Below the pieces are notes generated by a model. The model was not told the DNA's origin, made no database searches, and was given only the letters and a program-made list of their open reading frames with translations. A DNA stretch of 64,000 bases from Hippophae tibetana (lineage: Eukaryota; Streptophyta; Magnoliopsida; Rosales; Elaeagnaceae): assembly GCA_037013495.1 (NCBI GenBank), contig CM072811.1:40501452-40565451 (forward strand), given 5' to 3'. Shown here one piece after another: positions 61,050 to 64,000 of this stretch. The position numbers and the translations under genes were made by a program. The first letter of the stretch is position 1. Each line of letters begins with the position of its first letter.

Positions 61050-61515
61050 TGTGCCTTCTGATGCTACCACAGTCCAAGAGGCGGTTGGACAGTATGTGGC
61101 TTGGCCGTCGATTCAAGTTGTTCTAAATTTTGACATGGTACTATTTTTTAACTTAAAAAATAACACTTGTCTACTACTATTATTTAATGTGATCTTATAT
61201 TATTACTAAAAATACATATATGATACTTTTTTGGTAGTCTATTATACCAAAACTCTTAAATACGGCACATTTAAGAGATACCTGTGCCTTCTGATGCTAC
61301 CACAGTCCAAGAGGCGGTTGGACAGTATGTGGCTTGTCCGTCGATTCAAGTTGTTCTAAATTTTGACATGGTACTATTTTTTAACTTAAAAAATAACACT
61401 TGTTTACTACTATTATTTAATGTGATCTTATATTGTTACTAAAAATACATATATGATACTTTTTTGGTAGTCTATTATACCAGAAATTTTAAATACGACA
61501 CATTTAAGAGATACT
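61050..61515 (+). repeat. 233-bp tandem duplication spanning an exon-intron-exon junction
   Basis: The copies at about 61050-61282 and 61283-61515 agree at about 97%. Each holds the end of the AVGQYVAWPSIQV exon, a donor (ATGGTACT), the short intron, the acceptor (TTTTTTGGTAG) and the first bases of the next exon. Spliced as usual, the duplicate adds an exon that runs into a stop (TGA after ACCTGTGCCTTC), so it damages the gene. Confidence 0.9.
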
Positions 61516-62910
61516 AAGCAAGTATCTCGTGCTAAATCTATGACTAGTGGCCAATCATCGTGCACCAAGTCATTCAAGAAAAAGCCTTGGAAAAAGTATA
61601 GTCATACTTATGCGTTACAGTTCAGTAGAAATCTTGGCACTTTGATGACTATTGTTGGGAGGGCATCTAGCATAAATGATGGATGGACTGTGCCACTTCC
61701 TATTGAAATTTCTGGTGTAGACATCGGCCAAACTTATATATCGATCGAGTGCTTGTTGCAAATATTTGAATATCAAATGATCGATTTAAGTATAATTCAA
61801 GTGTGGACAATGTGAGTCCTCAATCTAGTTAGTTTTCTTTTATTTATGCAGAACATATATAATTATATTTATATTATCTAATTATATATATACATATATA
61901 GGGCTTGATATTATAGACTTCAACATAATCACTCATCACATTTAGCAATGTTCTATGATTCTTCATATGTCAATCAATATCAAGAGAAGGATGTTAGCAT
62001 CAGAGCTAAACAATTATGTGATAGAGCATTAACGCTTAGTAGAAATCAAAAGTTGATAATCCCTTGGCCATTAAGGTTTGAACAAGGCCAAGATCATTGG
62101 ATGTTGGTAATCATTGATATGTTCAATAATCATGCTTGGTACTGTGACTCAGCTTCCATAGAACTGAGTAAAGATACAAAAGCAGTTGTTGAAATGTAAG
62201 AGTTATATTTAGTTACATATTAGTTTTTTCTATTATTTTTTGTAATATTTAATAAAAACTAATCGTTTTATACCTTGATAGGGCATGGAAGTTGTGGAAC
62301 AAGTTTAGGGGCATTGTCCTTAAAAAAATCTCATAAGCTTATATGGACAAAAGTTATGGTATGTAAAATTCAATATTAATAATTTTATTAATTTTACAAT
62401 TAAATAATAAGGATGTTCGAATATGAAAATTCATGTATACATGCATTTTTTTTTTGTAGGTTCCACAACAAAATAATGGAGTCATGTGTGGTTATTATGT
62501 CATGAAGTTTATGAGTGAAATCATCACAAATATCAAAATTCCAATTGATGATGTGGTAATATATTTTACCCATATACATACAAGTTTTTAACATATTTGA
62601 GTTTGTTTTTGTAAATAAATGAAATCATATTCTTATTTTGATTTTGAATACATGTAGTTCTTTGGTTGGAACAAGACGGGTTACGACCATCAAATTTTTG
62701 ATGATTTACGAGAGGAATAGGCAGAACACATGGTTCAAATTATATCATCACAAGAAGAATCAAGAGAAGATTGTGATGATCTTGAATAGCATATGACAAC
62801 ATAACAGTAAATTTTTTAATGATTTGGCCTTCTCTATCTATTCCTGTGTCTGAAATCACTTGTTTGATGATGATTAATCATATATATGCTCATGTATTTA
62901 GGGGAATGCA

Positions 62911-63197
62911 TTGTTTATAAATATGAATTTATCTGGAATCTCTGCTAGTATTTTTAATGATATAATGAGTTATAAATGTACAAATCAGGTGTACGTAGGT
63001 CCGATTTGTTTCTTGGTTTGTATGAGTTTTGGTGCACATGAACGTGTTCCATATGTTTAAGGGCACCAAAACTCACACAAGCTTAGCCAAGTAAGAAATC
63101 GAAGTTACATGCAATTGATTTCATATTTAGAGTTCATTATATATAGCATTAAAAAATAGTAGTAGAGATTCCAGATAACTTCATATATATAGACAAA
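62911..63197 (+). ncRNA. long imperfect hairpin near the CACTA 3' end, candidate small-RNA precursor
   Basis: Arm 1 (62911-63035) and arm 2 (63063-63197) are inverted copies around a 27-base loop. Paired landmarks are ATCTGGAATCTCTGCTAGTA with the complement of AGTAGTAGAGATTCCAGAT, and TGTATGAGTTTTGGTGC with the complement of GCACCAAAACTCACACA. The arms are imperfect (bulges, small length differences), like plant MIR foldbacks or young inverted-repeat loci. It lies about 120 bp past the end of the second gene, so read-through transcripts would contain it. No open frame overlaps it. It could also be a foldback or MITE-like insertion. Expression is unknown. Confidence 0.6.
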
Positions 63198-63290
63198 TAA
63201 TTAATAATGCTAATATGAGTTCGTCGAATGTCGTTGTACGTGGTAATCTCTAAATTTAAAGTTGGTTCAGAGAACCGACTTTAATGCCTA

Positions 63291-63304
63291 TTTATGTAGT
63301 AGTG
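63291..63304 (-). repeat. right terminal inverted repeat of the CACTA element
   Basis: Its complement reads CACTACTACATAAA. It is followed by the TAT target duplication. The preceding AAAGTTGGTTCAGAGAACCG (63258 on) is a subterminal inverted motif. Confidence 0.95.
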
Positions 63305-63680
63305 TATCAAAATATAATTTTTACGAAAATGTCGAAGATATTATTGTTTTCGATAAAAATTTTGAAAAAAAAATCATGAGAACTATGAAAACTTTGTTAA
63401 GAATATGGAATTTTTTTTATAAAACTTTATAAAACATCAATCAGTTATATTTTAAACTAAGTTTTTATTTAATACATATATTTTAAAATACTTGAAATAT
63501 TTATATTAATTAATAAATTAATCAATTAATTAAAATATTATATAATAAAAAATATATTAATTTTTGTTAAATATTATAGGATGAGTATTTAAAATATTTG
63601 AAATAATTAAATAAATTATCTACTTATAACTATTTAAATAGATAAATATTGATAATATGGAAATAAATTTCATTAATTAT
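63305..63680. repeat. short AT-rich dispersed repeat, copy 3, right part
   Basis: It continues the repeat cut at 53989: AAAGATATTATT-like words, TTATAAAACTTTATAAAACA and ATTAATAAATTAATCAATTA occur in the same order as in copy 2 (52590-52960). Confidence 0.5.
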
Positions 63681-64000
63681 TTATTCTTAAAAGAACTTGT
63701 ACATAGAAAAAACACGCTACAAAGGAGAAAAAAGATAATATATTATCTACTATAAAAATAAGAAAAATTGAATTGAAATGATCACTTAGAAAGAAAAAAA
63801 TTAATAATTGATGTTTTGTTCAATATTATCGATATTTTTGTAATAATTTAATCAAAATATATAAATATCATGTTTTAATATTAAGATATGTAAAAAAAAA
63901 ATATTAGTGAGATAATATAATCAAAGGTTCATATTTTCATAAACAAGCTCCACATGCCAAAACCCCTCTTATTATTATTAACTTTTTTAAAAAAAAACTG
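63681..64000. other. AT-rich DNA at the window end, nothing recognised
   Basis: No gene, RNA or element end could be supported in the last 320 bases. Confidence 0.5.

Larger units (their letters stand above)
59281..62790 (+). pseudogene. CACTA second gene: Transposase_24-like region, DUF8039-like segment and Ulp1 (C48) peptidase
   Basis: The N-terminal part (MDIQLVDPNNPLRYLKRRGW, exons about 59281-59541, 59619-59937, 60037-60153, 60186-60821) contains a region resembling plant Transposase_24 (WKDFVDYRRSEEFQIIRED, DALYHAFGREHPGRVRGG). A glutamate/lysine-rich stretch and a Met/Pro/Ser repeat follow. Exon 60892-61137 has a DUF8039-like motif (AVGQYVAWPSIQV). The C-terminal exons (61471 onward) form an Ulp1-type cysteine peptidase. 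Candidate catalytic residues are His at 62095 (DHWMLVIID), Asp at 62146 (YCDSAS), a Gln in PQQNNG (about 62466-62471) and Cys at 62487 (MCGYYVMKF), all retained. Ulp1-family enzymes remove SUMO from proteins; the role in CACTA elements is not settled. Nonsense codons at 59683, 60447 and 62718 and a duplicated exon (61050-61515) break the gene. Exon borders are inferred from GT-AG signals. Confidence 0.85.
53990..63304 (+). mobile_element. CACTA (En/Spm, CMC) DNA transposon, complete ends, 9.3 kb, genes broken
   Basis: The left end reads CACTACTACAAAAA and the right end TTATGTAGTAGTG, giving terminal inverted repeats of about 12-14 bp with the CACTA signature. TAT on both sides (53987-53989, 63305-63307) is the 3-bp target duplication expected for this superfamily. 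Subterminal repeats of AAAGTCGGTT type occur at 54024 and 54065, with the inverse near 63258-63282; in this superfamily such repeats bind the TNPA-type protein. Inside are two multi-exon genes on the plus strand: a TNPD-like transposase (54100-59180) and a second gene with a Transposase_24-like region and an Ulp1-type peptidase (59281-62790). A long hairpin (62911-63197) precedes the right end. Both genes carry disabling changes, so this copy cannot move by itself, but its ends look usable in trans. Confidence 0.96.

Noticed and set aside
1-64000. CRISPR arrays, bacterial operons, tRNA or rRNA genes, organelle DNA insertions
   Set aside because: None was seen. The repeats found are tandem or transposon-related, and no cloverleaf or rRNA-like stretch was noticed. 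A tRNAscan and an organelle search would be needed to exclude small cases.

Overview
The window is nuclear DNA from a flowering plant, most likely a eudicot; the species cannot be fixed from sequence alone. The signs are a very AT-rich background, a plant-only RTFL/DVL small-peptide gene, fragments of plant laccase and ZIP transporter genes, Ty1/copia and Ty3/gypsy retroelements with initiator-tRNA-Met-type primer sites, and a large CACTA transposon. It is gene-poor and dominated by decayed mobile DNA. The only host gene that looks intact is the RTFL/DVL gene at 5688-6062, with a TATA box and an ATG-free leader.

Layout: 1-3472, the 3' part of a Tork-like copia fossil with its 3' LTR. 3570-4150, a possible 55-codon ORF and a promoter-like patch. 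5466-6290, the RTFL gene. 6290-11185, AT-rich DNA. 11186-16713, an old copia element with both LTRs. 16714-21790, AT-rich DNA with small tandem duplications. 21790-22095, a laccase exon fragment (minus). 22628-27894, a third copia element with a duplicated leader. 28072-28390, a ZIP transporter pseudogene (minus). 29965-30600, a hAT transposase remnant (minus). 32587-33046, a solo-LTR-like repeat. 33621-38823, a minus-strand copia element with equal-length LTRs and a perfect target duplication. 38824-43486, AT-rich DNA with a 3 x 72 bp array. 43546-50250, a heavily decayed Ty3/gypsy element inserted into a second copy of the solo-LTR-like repeat. 52060-53770, copies of a short AT-rich repeat and an 83-bp minisatellite. 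53990-63304, a complete-ended CACTA element inserted into a further copy of that AT-rich repeat.

The CACTA element is the most informative object. It has matching termini, a TAT target duplication, a TNPD-type transposase gene (Transpos_assoc, Transposase_21, DUF4218 and DUF4216-like parts) and a second gene joining a Transposase_24-like region, a Pro/Met/Ser repeat, a DUF8039-like segment and an Ulp1-type (C48) peptidase. Both genes are broken. Eight in-frame nonsense codons examined are all of the kind produced by C-to-T or G-to-A transitions, as expected from decay of methylated DNA. Between the second gene and the 3' terminus lies a long imperfect hairpin (62911-63197), a candidate small-RNA source reminiscent of rice miR820, which is encoded by CACTA elements. 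I found no clearly new system; this hairpin and the two nested insertions with empty-site paralogues are the best leads.
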